Source of the DNA: SZUA-35 sp964351995
GTDB taxonomy: Bacteria; Actinomycetota; Acidimicrobiia; Acidimicrobiales; SZUA-35
Length of the DNA: 64,000 nt
Direction: 5' to 3'
NCBI GenBank assembly: GCA_964351995.1
Contig: CAYGQE010000006.1
Location: 1 to 64,000 of the forward strand
The position numbers and the translations under genes were made by a program. Under the pieces are notes generated by a model that ran no database searches, was not told the DNA's origin, and was given only the letters and a program-made list of their open reading frames with translations. Each line of letters starts with the position of its first letter. The stretch's first letter is position 1. Of the stretch, positions 35,105-43,131 are shown in pieces.

Positions 35105-36508
35105 ATGACCTCCCCAGCCAGTCTGCGAATCATCGTGCTCTCCATCTTGGCGATCGGTGCGGCGTCGTGCACCGACCCATCGAGCGAGGCCGCTCCAGCA
35201 GCCGACACTGGCGCTGCGGCGGCTCCCATCGCCGATGAGCCGGCACTGACTGCTGGAACGACCGCCACCGAACCAATCGGAGGTTCGCCGCTCGTGCCGG
35301 CTGGCTTCGTCGAGATCGCCAATGGCGAGGGAGGCTTTGCGGCCGACGTCGGTATCGACGACCGGTTCGGGCGTGATCATGACAACGCCGGTGACATCGA
35401 CGGCGACGGCATCACCGACCTCGTGGTTGGAGCTCGCTCAGACGATGACGGCCCCGTCGCTGCCGATGGACTCACTGATGCTGGCGCGGTCTACATCCTG
35501 TTCATGAACGAAGACGGGACAGTGAGAGACAACCAGAAGATCTCATTGCTCGAGGGCGGCTTCATCGAGCCGCTCGCCGATGGCAGCTTCTTTGGGTACG
35601 GGGTCGCCGGCATCGGGGACTACAACGGCGACGGGGTGCCGGACGTCGCTGCGTCGGCCCCGCGAGGTCGCGCAGGCGCAACTGACTTCCTACCGACGAT
35701 CTACATCTTGCACCTGAACGGTGATGGCACCGTGAAGTCGTCGGTTGCCACCACGGGCGTCGTCGGTCAGGGCCTGAGCGCAGTCGGTGACCTCAACGGC
35801 GACGGCAGGATCGATCTCGTCGCCGCCCAGCCCGATGGCGGGGTTGCCGGTGTCGTCCACCTCCTGTTCTTCGATGAGCACTCTGAGCTGATCGAGAACG
35901 AGATGGTCACCATCGGCGAAGGCGAGGGAGGCTTCGGGACTGGTTTGACCAGCGGTGATGGCTTCGGCGGGCGGGAGTCAGCCTTGCTGGGAGATGTCGA
36001 CGGCGACGGCTCACCTGAACTCGCCGTCGGTGCGTTCACCTCAGACGGTGGTCTTGGTGCGGTGTGGATCTTGTCGCTCGACAGCGAAACACATGAGGTC
36101 GTCGACAAGGTGAAGCTGGCGCCAGGGCTTGCCGGATTCGACGAGACGCTCGAGATGGCTGAGAACGAAAACGGTACGTCGGGAGCGCACTTCGGGCATG
36201 CGCTGGTTGCCCCCGGCGATCTCGACGGCGACGGCATTCCCGATCTCATCACCAGTGCCAACCAGTACGAGAGCGGCATCGGCTACATCATCTACCTCGA
36301 CCAGGATGGCTCGGTGAAGAGCTTCACCCGCATCACCGAGGAGGAGGGAGGCTTCGACCTCGTCCTTGCCGACACCGAGCGTTTCGGTCGGTCGCTGTCG
36401 ATCGTGGCTGACGACCGGGCCGATGGCACCATCACCATCAACATGGGCGGGGGCGCCGCCAACCGCCTTGGCGGAGCGATCTACGCCCTCGAGTTTCAGC
36501 TCGGCTGA
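35105..36508 (+). CDS. Lipoprotein with FG-GAP/VCBS (integrin-like) repeats
   Basis: A 467-residue lipoprotein. The signal LRIIVLSILAIGAASC gives lipid attachment near residue 22. An Ala/Thr-rich linker runs to about 60, followed by about six repeats built as G-D-x-D/N-G-D-G-x-x-D-L (AGDIDGDGITDLVVGARS, IGDYNGDGVPDVAASAP, VGDLNGDGRIDLVAAQ, LGDVDGDGSPELAVGAF, PGDLDGDGIPDLITSA), which are calcium-binding loops of a beta-propeller. Between blades the motif EGGF recurs (GEGGF, LEGGF, GEGGF, EEGGF). Such proteins bind ligands at the cell surface. It overlaps the convergent TetR gene by 13 bases. Confidence 0.87.
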   Translation: MTSPASLRIIVLSILAIGAASCTDPSSEAAPAADTGAAAAPIADEPALTAGTTATEPIGGSPLVPAGFVEIANGEGGFAADVGIDDRFGRDHDNAGDIDGDGITDLVVGARSDDDGPVAADGLTDAGAVYILFMNEDGTVRDNQKISLLEGGFIEPLADGSFFGYGVAGIGDYNGDGVPDVAASAPRGRAGATDFLPTIYILHLNGDGTVKSSVATTGVVGQGLSAVGDLNGDGRIDLVAAQPDGGVAGVVHLLFFDEHSELIENEMVTIGEGEGGFGTGLTSGDGFGGRESALLGDVDGDGSPELAVGAFTSDGGLGAVWILSLDSETHEVVDKVKLAPGLAGFDETLEMAENENGTSGAHFGHALVAPGDLDGDGIPDLITSANQYESGIGYIIYLDQDGSVKSFTRITEEEGGFDLVLADTERFGRSLSIVADDRADGTITINMGGGAANRLGGAIYALEFQLG

Positions 36509-37149
36509 CCTGGTGACAACGGTGGGGTCGGGCCGAGTCCTCGAAGCCCCACCCAGGCGAGTGCTGTCAAGTCGTTCAGCAGATCCTCGGGCCCGATGGC
36601 GTCCGGGCCGTCGTTCTGCCAGTGGCGGACCATGTATTCAGCCATACCCGCGATGCCGTAGGACAACGTCTGGACGTGAGGCTCCGTGACGCCGTTGCCG
36701 GCGAGCAGCTTTGCGATGTTCGACGCAACCGAACGTTCGGCGCCATCGGTGATCTCGGCCCACTCGGCGTCTTCTCGGCTGGCGCCGCTGAACAGCAATT
36801 TGAAGCCGTCGGGGTCTTCCTGAACGAAGTCGATATAGGCCGAGAAGCCGGCCTCGACCTGCTCACGCGGCGTGGTGGCCGCAGCAGCAGTCTCGAAGAC
36901 GGTGGCTTGCAAGCGTTGGCTGATGTCTTCGAGGACGGCGCGGTAGAGATCGCGCTTGGAATCGAACCGCTGATAGAGCACCGGCTTGGTGACGCCAGCG
37001 ACTTTCGCCACGTCGTTCATCGACGTTTCGTGGAAGCCGGTGTTGGCAAATGCCAGCCTTGCGGCCTCGAGAAGTTGTTTGCGGCGCTCGGGGCCGGGAA
37101 GGCGAGCTGTCGGCCGGAACTCCTCGGGCTCGTCGACCAGCGCGGTCAA
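36496..37149 (-). CDS. TetR-family transcriptional regulator
   Basis: A 217-residue regulator. The helix-turn-helix lies at about residues 20-68 (ERRKQLLEAARLAFANTGFH; MNDVAKVAGVTKPVLYQRF; SKRDLYRAVL), followed by a helical ligand domain. The start is TTG 37149, overlapping the stop of the upstream small membrane protein as TTGA, with AGAAGG close by. The regulated genes may include that membrane protein gene, with which it is translationally coupled; the effector is unknown. Confidence 0.9.
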   Translation of the reverse strand: MTALVDEPEEFRPTARLPGPERRKQLLEAARLAFANTGFHETSMNDVAKVAGVTKPVLYQRFDSKRDLYRAVLEDISQRLQATVFETAAAATTPREQVEAGFSAYIDFVQEDPDGFKLLFSGASREDAEWAEITDGAERSVASNIAKLLAGNGVTEPHVQTLSYGIAGMAEYMVRHWQNDGPDAIGPEDLLNDLTALAWVGLRGLGPTPPLSPGQPS

Positions 37150-37406
37150 CGGCCTTCTCGTTGGTCGATGCGTTCAGCGTTCTTGACGCCGTATTTGAAG
37201 ACGAGGGCAGGCGCGAGCAGCAGCGAACCGAGCACCATCAAGATGACGATGATCCACACCTGGGGGTCGGTGAAGCCTGTTGCGAACCCGATGAAGAACA
37301 CGATGCTGGCGGCGACGTACAGCCCGGAACCGAGCCGAATGCCCTTGGATACCAGGTCGGCCACCTTTGCCCGCTTCACCCGGACCGGGTCGATCGATTC
37401 GCTCAT
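37146..37406 (-). CDS. Small two-helix membrane protein
   Basis: 86 residues with two transmembrane helices (about 29-48, VAASIVFFIGFATGFTD; and 50-72, WIIVILMVLGSLLLAPALVF) and basic, Lys/Arg-rich ends (RVKRAKVADLVSKG; KYGVKNAERIDQREGR). Unknown function; similar short proteins sit beside TetR genes in related genomes. ATG 37406 is the first start giving a sensible N-terminus. It overlaps the TetR start downstream and lies 55 bases after the DUF5317 gene. Confidence 0.7.
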   Translation of the reverse strand: MSESIDPVRVKRAKVADLVSKGIRLGSGLYVAASIVFFIGFATGFTDPQVWIIVILMVLGSLLLAPALVFKYGVKNAERIDQREGR

Positions 37407-37461
37407 GCCGGACAGGTTGCCGCCGCCGATGGCGCATGCCAACCGCAGGATCGGTCTGACA

Positions 37462-38271
37462 TCAGCTGCTGGGCTTCGTCGACGGTCCGAGAATGCGGAC
37501 ACCGGTGTCATCGTCGGCCCAGATGTCATCTGGGTCGACGGTGAGGTCGATCGACGATTCGGCGATCGCTGGCTCGGGTCGAGGTGACGAGACGTCGATG
37601 ATCGGCTCGTCGGAGGCAATGTCGAGGATGCCGGCGTCGTCGGTCGGAACGGGTTCGCCGAACATTGCAACGAGATCGGTCTCGAGGGGTCCTGCGGAAA
37701 CAGCGCCGAAGACATCGTCGACGTCGACGCCAACGGTGCGACGGGCCGCAAGCAGGCCGGAGATGATGACGATCACGCCGGCAAAGGTGATCAGGTCGCC
37801 GATGGAGATCACACTGTCGAGAATGCCGACCGGGATCGTGTCGCCGAGCCAACCCAGACGGCTGTCAGCGGTCTCGAGTTCGAGCAGGTGACCAACCGAA
37901 GTGATCTGGGAGCGCTCGGTAGTCGACTCGATGATTCCTGCGGCACTCAGCGCTTCGAAGCGAATGGGTACCGCTCCATTCAGTGCCATGACGGCGAGGT
38001 TCAGCGACACGCCACAGGCAGCGACGAGCGCGCCGCGCAACGGCGCATTTTTCACGAGACCGACCACGAGGAGGAACATGCCGATGACCGACAAGGAGGT
38101 CGCCCCGGTGATGTCGACACTCTCAGCGAAGGCTTGGACGATGAAGCCGCCCAGCAGCAGACCCCACCACTGAGGCCGAACGGAGCGCAATGCATCGAGA
38201 CGGCCGCCACGGGCCAAGCCGAGCGCAATGCCGATGGCCACGACAGCCACGCTCATGATGATGCTGCCCAT
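37462..38271 (-). CDS. DUF5317-family integral membrane protein
   Basis: A 269-residue protein. The first 175 residues carry about five transmembrane helices with the DUF5317 pattern (ALGLARGGRLDALRSVRPQW; MALNGAVPIRFEAL; RLGWLGDTIPVGILDSVISI; GDLITFAGVIVII). The C-terminal 90 residues are acidic and soluble. ATG 38271 follows GGAG at five bases. The family is frequent in Acidimicrobiia and Thermoleophilia and has no known role. It heads a minus-strand group with the small membrane protein and TetR gene. Confidence 0.8.
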   Translation of the reverse strand: MGSIIMSVAVVAIGIALGLARGGRLDALRSVRPQWWGLLLGGFIVQAFAESVDITGATSLSVIGMFLLVVGLVKNAPLRGALVAACGVSLNLAVMALNGAVPIRFEALSAAGIIESTTERSQITSVGHLLELETADSRLGWLGDTIPVGILDSVISIGDLITFAGVIVIISGLLAARRTVGVDVDDVFGAVSAGPLETDLVAMFGEPVPTDDAGILDIASDEPIIDVSSPRPEPAIAESSIDLTVDPDDIWADDDTGVRILGPSTKPSS

Positions 38272-38395
38272 GGTCACTCCAGCGGCGGTTCTTCGAGAAA
38301 GTCACCGACAGGGGACGCCCAGCCAACGAGCCCCCGCCCGAGAGTGAAAGGTTAGCCAGTCCGACTCCAGCGCGCCGCTATCTGCTCGAGCGTTC

Positions 38396-39064
38396 TCAGA
38401 GTTGGTCGGCGGTGCACACGATTCGACGATCGCCGCGTTCCCACACACTGCGCGAGGGCACGAATTCAGTGGTCCCGATGGCGGAGGTTGCGTATGGCTC
38501 GTCGAACACGCTCTCGAATCGGGCGACGCACTCTCGAGCTGCGGCGCGACGCAACAATCGGTCACCCGGCCACACGAGGTCGGGGTCGCCGTCACATTCG
38601 ACAACGCCGAGTTCGCTCGGGAGATCGACCAACTCGTCGCTGTCGACCAGCGATCCAATGCAGAACGAGGCGAACACGACGCCTTCGTTGGTGCCCTCAC
38701 ATTCGACGATTGCCACCAATGGTGGGCGAGGGATCGTGGTGGTGGGGGCTGTGGGTTCGGCGGTGGTTGTTGCTTCGGTGGTGGTGGTCTCTCCCTCGCG
38801 GGTCGGGGGGACCGTCGTGGGCGGTTGCGTGGTCGTGGTGGTCTCCGGCACGGCGGCGTAACACTGGCCGGGGCCAAGAGCCAGCGACTCGCCCAAGCCG
38901 CGCACGATGGGTGGCGCAGTCGTGGTGGTCGTGGTCTCGGTGGTCGTGGTCGTGGTTGTGGGATCGGCGCTCTCGTCGGCTCCTCGGGTGCACGCCGACA
39001 GAGCCAGAGCAAGCGCAACAGCGATGCCTGCTGCTCGACGAGTCACGGGGCTTGCAAGAATCAC
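38396..39064 (-). CDS. Lipoprotein with septum-formation (PF13845-like) domain
   Basis: A 222-residue lipoprotein from GTG 39064, which overlaps the sortase stop (GTGA). The signal AAGIAVALALALSAC gives the lipobox, then Thr-rich linkers (residues 30-50 and 70-105). The domain is split by the second linker: GPGQCYAAVPE, then VAIVECEGTNEGVVF, WPGDRLLRRAAARECVARFE, and FVPSRSVWERGDRRIVCT. The order of the Cys residues, GDR and the C-terminal W-GDR-C matches the actinobacterial septum-formation domain. Coupling to a sortase suggests a shared role at the cell envelope. Confidence 0.78.
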   Translation of the reverse strand: MILASPVTRRAAGIAVALALALSACTRGADESADPTTTTTTTETTTTTTAPPIVRGLGESLALGPGQCYAAVPETTTTTQPPTTVPPTREGETTTTEATTTAEPTAPTTTIPRPPLVAIVECEGTNEGVVFASFCIGSLVDSDELVDLPSELGVVECDGDPDLVWPGDRLLRRAAARECVARFESVFDEPYATSAIGTTEFVPSRSVWERGDRRIVCTADQL

Positions 39065-40197
39065 AGTGCGGGCAGCATGCGGTCCAGGTGAATGAAACAG
39101 AAGAAGAGGGCAACGGCGAACACCGGCGTGGCGCCGAGATAGACGAGCCATTTCTTCCAGCGGCGGGCGCCAACGAGAGCGACAATCACCACGGCAAGCG
39201 ACACAAGACCCCACACGATGGTCGGAGTCCGCTCTTCCCAGTTCCAGCCGAGTGACTCCTCGAGGGCGTTTTCCTCGATACCGACTGCTGCGTCTTCTTC
39301 AATGGCGAACTCCTCGATCGGAGCATCCTCGACGCTCTCGCCGGCGAGTTCGGCAAGTCGGTCAGAGCTGAGGGTGGGAAGCACTTGCTGGGGAGCAGAA
39401 ACCAACTGGGCAGTGACGATGATTCGTTGGCGAGCGGAGCGGTACGGATGGCATGCCGTCAGGGTGAGCCGGTTGTCTCCGAAGTCATCCAGGACTTCGG
39501 TCTGGCTCGGATCGACGATGAAGTGGCCGACTTCCTCGCCGTCTGCGTTGGTCTGGGACATCACCTGGTAGTAGCTGTCACCCTGGAAGGTCGTGACCTT
39601 GATGAGGTCGCCTGGCTCGAGCAGGTGGAGGTCTCGGAACGGTTCGCCGTAGGTACTCCGGTGGCCGGCAATGGCGACGTTGCCCGGTTGCCCCGGCAGC
39701 GGAGAACTCGGATAGTGGCCGGGGCCTTGGCGAAGATCGTCGCGCCGAATGCCTTCGACGATGTTTCGAGTGAGGCCGATGTCGGGGATCTCGATGCTTC
39801 CCAGCGATTCGCCCTGACGCGGCGTGAGCAGCGAGATCTCTTCGTCGGAGAGGGCTTCGGGGTCGAGCGGCGCAACGGTGAAGTCCGGGCCTGCCCGCTC
39901 GCCGAGCTCAGGGGCGAACGCGACGGCGATGGCGTTGTTGATGACATCGCTGTCGGTGGGAGGAGCGGGAGCGGCGTCGGTTTCATCACGGTCAGCCACG
40001 TCCGAGGTGTCGACCAGCCCGGCTTCTTCGAGCTGGGCGAGTCGATCATCGAACTCGGTGTCGAGTTCTCCTTGGGCTTGTGCCTCGAGGATGCCGGTGC
40101 CGTAGAGCTGGAAAACGGCGAACATGATCACGATCAGGCCGAGGCCGATGAGTGTTCGGCCGAGTCCGCCGATGATGGAAGCTGTTCGTTTCTGCAT
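39061..40197 (-). CDS. Class E-type sortase with C-terminal membrane helices
   Basis: A 378-residue sortase. An N-terminal transmembrane helix (about 14-34, LIGLGLIVIMFAVFQLYGTG) is followed by an acidic stalk to about 125 and the sortase barrel with IPDIGLTRNIVEG, His179 in IAGHRSTYGEPF, Cys249 in LTLTACHPY and the Arg in SARQRIIV. After the barrel come an acidic stretch and two further transmembrane helices (about 320-370). Class E sortases join LAXTG-type signals to the peptidoglycan in actinobacteria; no obvious substrate with such a signal is encoded here. The adjacent septum-formation lipoprotein gene overlaps its stop. Confidence 0.88.
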   Translation of the reverse strand: MQKRTASIIGGLGRTLIGLGLIVIMFAVFQLYGTGILEAQAQGELDTEFDDRLAQLEEAGLVDTSDVADRDETDAAPAPPTDSDVINNAIAVAFAPELGERAGPDFTVAPLDPEALSDEEISLLTPRQGESLGSIEIPDIGLTRNIVEGIRRDDLRQGPGHYPSSPLPGQPGNVAIAGHRSTYGEPFRDLHLLEPGDLIKVTTFQGDSYYQVMSQTNADGEEVGHFIVDPSQTEVLDDFGDNRLTLTACHPYRSARQRIIVTAQLVSAPQQVLPTLSSDRLAELAGESVEDAPIEEFAIEEDAAVGIEENALEESLGWNWEERTPTIVWGLVSLAVVIVALVGARRWKKWLVYLGATPVFAVALFFCFIHLDRMLPAL

Positions 40198-40263
40198 TGG
40201 AATTCGTGCTGGAGGGTAGATCCGTTGCGTTGATGATCGGCGGCACCCTTCCCCGGACAAGGG

Positions 40264-40289
40264 TTTCACGACTTGGGTGGGCGTATCGT
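40264..40289 (+). promoter_or_regulatory. Candidate promoter of the ccm operon
   Basis: TTTCAC (40264-40269) and TATCGT (40284-40289), 14 bases apart. The -10 ends eight bases before GTG 40298, which would make the mRNA leaderless; no ribosome-binding site is visible. It lies in the 100-base divergent gap to the sortase gene. Confidence 0.35.
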
Positions 40290-40297
40290 GGTTGGCT

Positions 40298-40996
40298 GTG
40301 TCCGACGCTGTGATCCACCTCGAGCAGGCCGTCAGTCTGATCGGTCGGTTTCCGGCACTGGCGGGAGCCGATCTCGATGTCCAGGCCGGCGAGGTGGTGC
40401 TGCTGCAAGGGCCGAACGGTGCGGGTAAGTCGACGCTGTTGCGGCTCTGTGCCGGGTTGGCTCCGCTGCACGATGGCCGTGCCCATGTGCTCGGCACCGA
40501 TCTCTCCACACCGGCGGGCCGGCGTTCGGTGCGCCGCCGCATTGGCTTGCTCGGTCATGGCACGGCGCTCTACGACGATCTGACGGTCGAGCAGAACGTC
40601 CGCTTCTGGGCAGCGGCGAACGGTTCTGATCGTCGCGACGGTGGGGTCGCCGAGATCGACACCGTGATGGAGCGTCTCGGCATAGGCGGTCGCCTGCGCG
40701 ACGTACCGGTCTCCGGGCTCTCCGCTGGTCAGCGTCGCCGCACATCGATGGCGGTTTTGGTCTGTCGTCGACCGGTTCTTTGGCTGCTCGATGAACCCCA
40801 TGCGGGCCTCGATCGAGACGGCAGAGACTTGGTCGACAGCCTGGTCAAGCAGGCCGTGGCGTCGGGCGCCACTGCCGTGGTGGCATCTCATGAACTGGAC
40901 CGTGTGGCGTCGTTGGCCACACGAGTGGTCGAGGTAGCTGGCGGGCACGTGCGCTCGGTTGGTACTCATGATGCAGACGCTGGCGAGGCGGGCTGA
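40298..40996 (+). CDS. ccmA: Haem exporter ATP-binding subunit CcmA
   Basis: A 232-residue ABC ATPase. Walker A is GPNGAGKST (Lys44), the signature motif VSGLSAGQRRR, Walker B PVLWLLDEPHAGLD, and the switch His lies in VVASHELDR. Short size, the GHGTALYDDLTVEQNV segment and the next gene (ccmB) identify CcmA of System I cytochrome c maturation. With CcmB and CcmC it uses ATP to release holo-CcmE. GTG 40298 is the first codon giving a family-like N-terminus. First gene of a nine-gene operon. Confidence 0.93.
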   Translation: MSDAVIHLEQAVSLIGRFPALAGADLDVQAGEVVLLQGPNGAGKSTLLRLCAGLAPLHDGRAHVLGTDLSTPAGRRSVRRRIGLLGHGTALYDDLTVEQNVRFWAAANGSDRRDGGVAEIDTVMERLGIGGRLRDVPVSGLSAGQRRRTSMAVLVCRRPVLWLLDEPHAGLDRDGRDLVDSLVKQAVASGATAVVASHELDRVASLATRVVEVAGGHVRSVGTHDADAGEAG

Positions 40997-41700
40997 TGTT
41001 CGGCGATGCGAAACTGATTGCGACCAAGGACCTTCGCATCGAGATGGTGTCCAAGGTCCTCACGACGCAGGTGCTCCCGTTTGGTTTGCTGGTGCTGATT
41101 CTCTTTGGTTTCGCCATCGACCCGGACCTCCAGGCTGTCGGCCGCGGGGTCGAAGGCGACAGCCGGGCCGTGCTCGAAACGGTTGCGCCCGGCCTGTTTT
41201 GGATGGCGGTGCTGTTCTCGGCGCTGCTGGCCATCGGACGATCCTTCGCCGTCGAATCCGTCGACGGCAATCTCGATGCGCTCCGCCTTGCTGGGCTCGA
41301 ACCGGGTGGCATCTTTCTCGGCAAAGCATCGGCGGTCCTCGTGCAGTTGATCGTGCTCGAGATCATCCTCGGGCTCGGTGCTCTCGCCATCTACGGCGCC
41401 CCTGTCGGCCACCCGTTGCTTTTGGGTGTGACGGTTGTCGTCGGGACAGTGGCGATTGCCGCTGCCGGTACTCTCTATGCGGCGCTGGCCGCCGGGCTTC
41501 GGGTGCGAGACACGCTCGTTCCGTTGTTGCTGCTTCCAGTGCTGGCTCCGGTGTTGCTTGGTGCCACGATTGCCACCGGTGCAGCGCTCTTCGGGCCAGC
41601 CAGCGATGGCTGGCCGTGGTGTGCGGCACTGGGTGCTTTCGCAGCGCTTTATGTCGCTGCGGGGATTCTTGCGTTTGGTTCACTCCTGGAGGACTCGTGA
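40996..41700 (+). CDS. ccmB: Haem exporter membrane subunit CcmB
   Basis: A 234-residue protein with six transmembrane helices and the CcmB start KLIATKDLRIEMVSKVLTTQ, and FWMAVLFSALLAIGRSFAVE with DALRLAGLEPGGIFLGK. These are the conserved family blocks. It forms the channel part of the CcmAB ABC complex in the cytoplasmic membrane. Its ATG shares a base with the ccmA stop (TGATG), and its stop overlaps ccmC. Confidence 0.93.
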   Translation: MFGDAKLIATKDLRIEMVSKVLTTQVLPFGLLVLILFGFAIDPDLQAVGRGVEGDSRAVLETVAPGLFWMAVLFSALLAIGRSFAVESVDGNLDALRLAGLEPGGIFLGKASAVLVQLIVLEIILGLGALAIYGAPVGHPLLLGVTVVVGTVAIAAAGTLYAALAAGLRVRDTLVPLLLLPVLAPVLLGATIATGAALFGPASDGWPWCAALGAFAALYVAAGILAFGSLLEDS

Positions 41701-42452
41701 CCAGTACCGATACGGCAGGCTCGACCAAGGAAGTTTCGGCGACCACCGGATCCCGTGGTACTCAGATGCTGGGTGGAGTTGTTGTTGTTGGCCTCATTGC
41801 ACTGGCTGCGCTGGCGCTCTTCATCACACCTCCTGAGGAGACGCAGCGAGACGCGTTTCGTCTGATCTACATCCATGTACCTGCGGCGATCGTGTCTCTC
41901 TACATTGCGTTCGCCATCACCCTCGTGGGTTCGTTCATGTATCTCTGGAAGAAGTCGGTCTTCTGGGACCTGATGGCGGAGGCCTCGGCCGAGATCGGGG
42001 TGATCTTCCTCGCCATGACGCTGATCACCGGAATGCTCTGGGGCCGACCCACGTGGGGCACCTACTGGATCTGGGATCCACGGCTCACGAGCACGGCCGT
42101 CTCGTTTGTTCTGTATTCCGGCTATCTCGCCGTGCGACGGCTGGACATGGACCCAGCCGTGCGTTCGAAACGAGCCGCCATCCTCGGCATCGTCAGCTTC
42201 GCCAACTTGATCATCGTTCGGTACTCGGTGCAGTGGTGGGACTCACTGCATCAGGGTCAGACGTTCGACGTCGCCGACACCCAGATGGACGGCATCATGT
42301 TGTTCACCTTCGTCTTCGGCGTGATCGTCGTGAATCTCTTCTTCGGGTGGCTGCTGATCCACCGGTTCCGAGTCGCTTGGCTCGAACATCAGATTGCCGA
42401 AGTCGGCCTGACCGAGGCCATCGAAGCTCGTCGTCGTGAAGGAGTCAGCTGA
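41697..42452 (+). CDS. ccmC: Haem lyase/haem-handling protein CcmC
   Basis: A 251-residue protein with six transmembrane helices. It carries the haem-handling tryptophan motif WGTYWIWDPRLTS, an IYIHVPAAIVSLY segment (haem-ligand His) and SVQWWDSLHQG (second His). It loads haem onto CcmE on the outer face of the membrane. GTG 41697 overlaps the ccmB stop. The C-terminal VAWLEHQIAEVGLTEAIEA is an extension beyond the usual end. Confidence 0.94.
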   Translation: MTSTDTAGSTKEVSATTGSRGTQMLGGVVVVGLIALAALALFITPPEETQRDAFRLIYIHVPAAIVSLYIAFAITLVGSFMYLWKKSVFWDLMAEASAEIGVIFLAMTLITGMLWGRPTWGTYWIWDPRLTSTAVSFVLYSGYLAVRRLDMDPAVRSKRAAILGIVSFANLIIVRYSVQWWDSLHQGQTFDVADTQMDGIMLFTFVFGVIVVNLFFGWLLIHRFRVAWLEHQIAEVGLTEAIEARRREGVS

Positions 42453-42589
42453 TGCATTGGGAATTCGTGATCCCTGGGTACATCGTCGCGGTGGTCGGGC
42501 TCGGCACATACGCCTTTGCCACGATCCAGCGAGGCCGTAAGTTGAGCAAGCAACTGCCCGAGGGCAAGCGCAGGTTCCTCGATGCCTGA
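42452..42589 (+). CDS. ccmD: CcmD, small haem-export accessory protein
   Basis: A 45-residue protein. ATG 42452 shares a base with the ccmC stop, and the gene ends at 42589 overlapping ccmE by eight bases. It has one membrane helix (IVAVVGLGTYAFATI) followed by a basic tail (QRGRKLSKQ). Length, topology and its fixed place between ccmC and ccmE identify it as CcmD, which stabilises the CcmABC-CcmE complex. Confidence 0.88.
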   Translation: MHWEFVIPGYIVAVVGLGTYAFATIQRGRKLSKQLPEGKRRFLDA

Positions 42590-43100
42590 TGCCGTTCCGT
42601 CGGCTGGAGACGGCTCCGAGCTCGACCTCACTCCGGCCCACGTCGATGACGTTGCGGCCAGCCCCAAGCGCAAGTGGCGCAACTGGCTGATCGTTGGTGT
42701 TTTCACCGGTGCGATGGGCGTGCTGCTCTTCCAGGCGCTCACCAGTGCCCGCATCTTCTTCTACAACGTCGACGAAGCGGTCGCTGACAAAACCGAGCTC
42801 GCCGATCGGACGTTCCGTCTGCAGGGCACGGTGATCAACGAGCCGGTGGAGGACGTCAACGGAGCGATGATGTTCACCGTTGGCCACAACGGTGTTCAGG
42901 CCACGATTCGCCACATCGGCGAGGAGCCCACGGATCTGTTCGAGGTGGGGATCCCGATCGTGGCCGAAGGCCGCTGGGATGGAGAGTCCTTCGAGTCCCA
43001 GCAGCTCCTGGTGAAGCACTCCGAGGCGTACGTCGCTGACAGCGAGGGCGAAGAGCGCCCTGGTGTTGGCGATGGCACCTATGAAGTGATCGAGGGATGA
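42582..43100 (+). CDS. ccmE: Haem chaperone CcmE
   Basis: A 172-residue protein: a cytoplasmic tail, one membrane helix (about 34-52, WLIVGVFTGAMGVLLFQAL), then an OB-fold with FRLQGTVINEP and FEVGIPIVAEGRW. The haem-attaching His146 and Tyr150 lie in LVKHSEAYVA, the HxxxY form rather than the CxxxY variant. It covalently carries haem from CcmC to CcmF. The N-terminal tail of about 30 residues is longer than in proteobacteria. Confidence 0.93.
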   Translation: MPDAVPSAGDGSELDLTPAHVDDVAASPKRKWRNWLIVGVFTGAMGVLLFQALTSARIFFYNVDEAVADKTELADRTFRLQGTVINEPVEDVNGAMMFTVGHNGVQATIRHIGEEPTDLFEVGIPIVAEGRWDGESFESQQLLVKHSEAYVADSEGEERPGVGDGTYEVIEG

Positions 43101-43131
43101 GCGCAGCGACGTGTGATGTGAGCGCAGCGAC

